Positions 38,357 through 38,536 of a stretch of 38,536 bases of DNA are shown here, piece by piece. The DNA lies in assembly GCA_041664965.1 (NCBI GenBank), contig JBAYJT010000011.1, positions 1 to 38,536 of the forward strand, read 5' to 3'. Numbering within the stretch: the stretch's first letter is position 1; every line of letters begins with the position of its first letter. The position numbers were made by a program, and so were the translations under genes. The notes beneath the pieces are model-generated. The model searched no databases and had not been told where the DNA came from. It worked only from the letters and a program-made list of their open reading frames with translations. This DNA is from JBAYJT01 sp041664965. GTDB taxonomy: Bacteria; Pseudomonadota; Gammaproteobacteria; UBA9339.

Positions 38357-38536
38357 TATACCTCATCTAACAGACGGATATTTTTCACCAAAGAAATGTT
38401 TTTTATTCTTTCTTCAGCGATTCTGTTAGCTGCTGCAAAGGTAGGAATGCCTTCTTTGCCAGCCAAATCAAAGATACGAATTAAAGTGTTGTAAATATCT
38501 TCAATCTGGTCCATAGCTCTTTCCGCACCGCCACCA
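38356..38536 (-). CDS. Glu/Leu/Phe/Val dehydrogenase C-terminus (partial)
   Basis: The window's end holds the last roughly 59 codons of a gene that enters from beyond 38536. The peptide runs GGGAERAMDQIEDIYNTLIRIF, then DLAGKEGIPTFAAANRIAEERI, ending RLLDEV. The ...IYxTLxxIFxxAxxEGxPTxxAAxRxAEERI pattern matches the C-terminal helix of leucine-dehydrogenase-type amino acid dehydrogenases. It ends in TAA, overlapping the nudF ATG. Confidence 0.75.
   Translation of the reverse strand, partial: GGGAERAMDQIEDIYNTLIRIFDLAGKEGIPTFAAANRIAEERIKNISLVKNIRLLDEV

Overview
The window looks like a chromosomal segment of an AT-rich gammaproteobacterium, most likely a Legionellales or Coxiellaceae relative. 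The evidence is a gammaproteobacterial-type set of housekeeping genes (truB, rbfA, atp, lolC/lolD, hldD, fis), a DotU/IcmH-family protein that usually belongs to Dot/Icm or type VI secretion, two low-complexity proteins of the kind seen among secreted effectors, and many short palindromic intergenic repeats. No rRNA is present, so this placement is an inference.

Layout. Positions 1-1480 carry rbfA-truB on the minus strand. Positions 1616-5908 carry an ATP synthase cluster, atpI-B-E-F-H-A, that stops after atpA: the usual atpG, atpD and atpC are replaced by an Rpn-type nuclease gene on the opposite strand. Positions 6948-8182 hold a nickel pair: a hydrogenase maturation protease and a NicO-like nickel permease. 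Positions 8136-10170 hold an AbiEi/AbiEii toxin-antitoxin pair between 44-bp direct repeats that duplicate the 3' end of the permease gene.

Positions 10196-17964 are the centrepiece, a bacterial microcompartment (BMC) locus. It encodes one hexamer shell protein, three pentamer (EutN/CcmL) shell proteins, a PduT-like trimer with the Fe-S cysteine, a second trimer like the Haliangium double-stacking type, a CoA-acylating aldehyde dehydrogenase, a PduS/RnfC-like flavin/Fe-S oxidoreductase, a DeoC aldolase with an N-terminal targeting helix and a four-cysteine motif, and a class II aldolase with a C-terminal targeting helix. The likely chemistry is cleavage of a sugar phosphate to a short aldehyde and then an acyl-CoA inside the shell, with electrons leaving through the PduS-like and PduT-like proteins. 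No phosphotransacylase, alcohol dehydrogenase or kinase is in the window. The set resembles the sugar-phosphate-utilising (SPU) metabolosomes.

Positions 17977-26169 form an accessory zone: tRNA-Thr, an orphan ParA ATPase, a BAAT/dienelactone-type hydrolase, palindromic repeats, an APC permease, an AAA_14 ATPase, a RhuM-Fic fusion and a DMT-like membrane protein. Positions 26329-32487 hold two effector-like low-complexity proteins, a 600-residue TIM-barrel-like protein and a GIN-domain lipoprotein. Positions 32736-38536 (minus strand) hold lolD-lolC, a small HhH protein, a small exported Ala/Lys-rich protein, and a run LeuDH-like (partial)-nudF-hldD-fis-dotU.

Running through the window is a family of MITE-like elements. 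A conserved core of about 45-50 bp, containing TTGATTTATAAA and ending in GACATGTTTTT, occurs nine times. In three copies it is flanked by AT-rich inverted ends. These elements fill most of the gaps in the BMC locus and supply the start codons of lolC and the nickel permease gene. A second palindrome family (CAATACCGTG, five bases, CACGGTATTG) also recurs.
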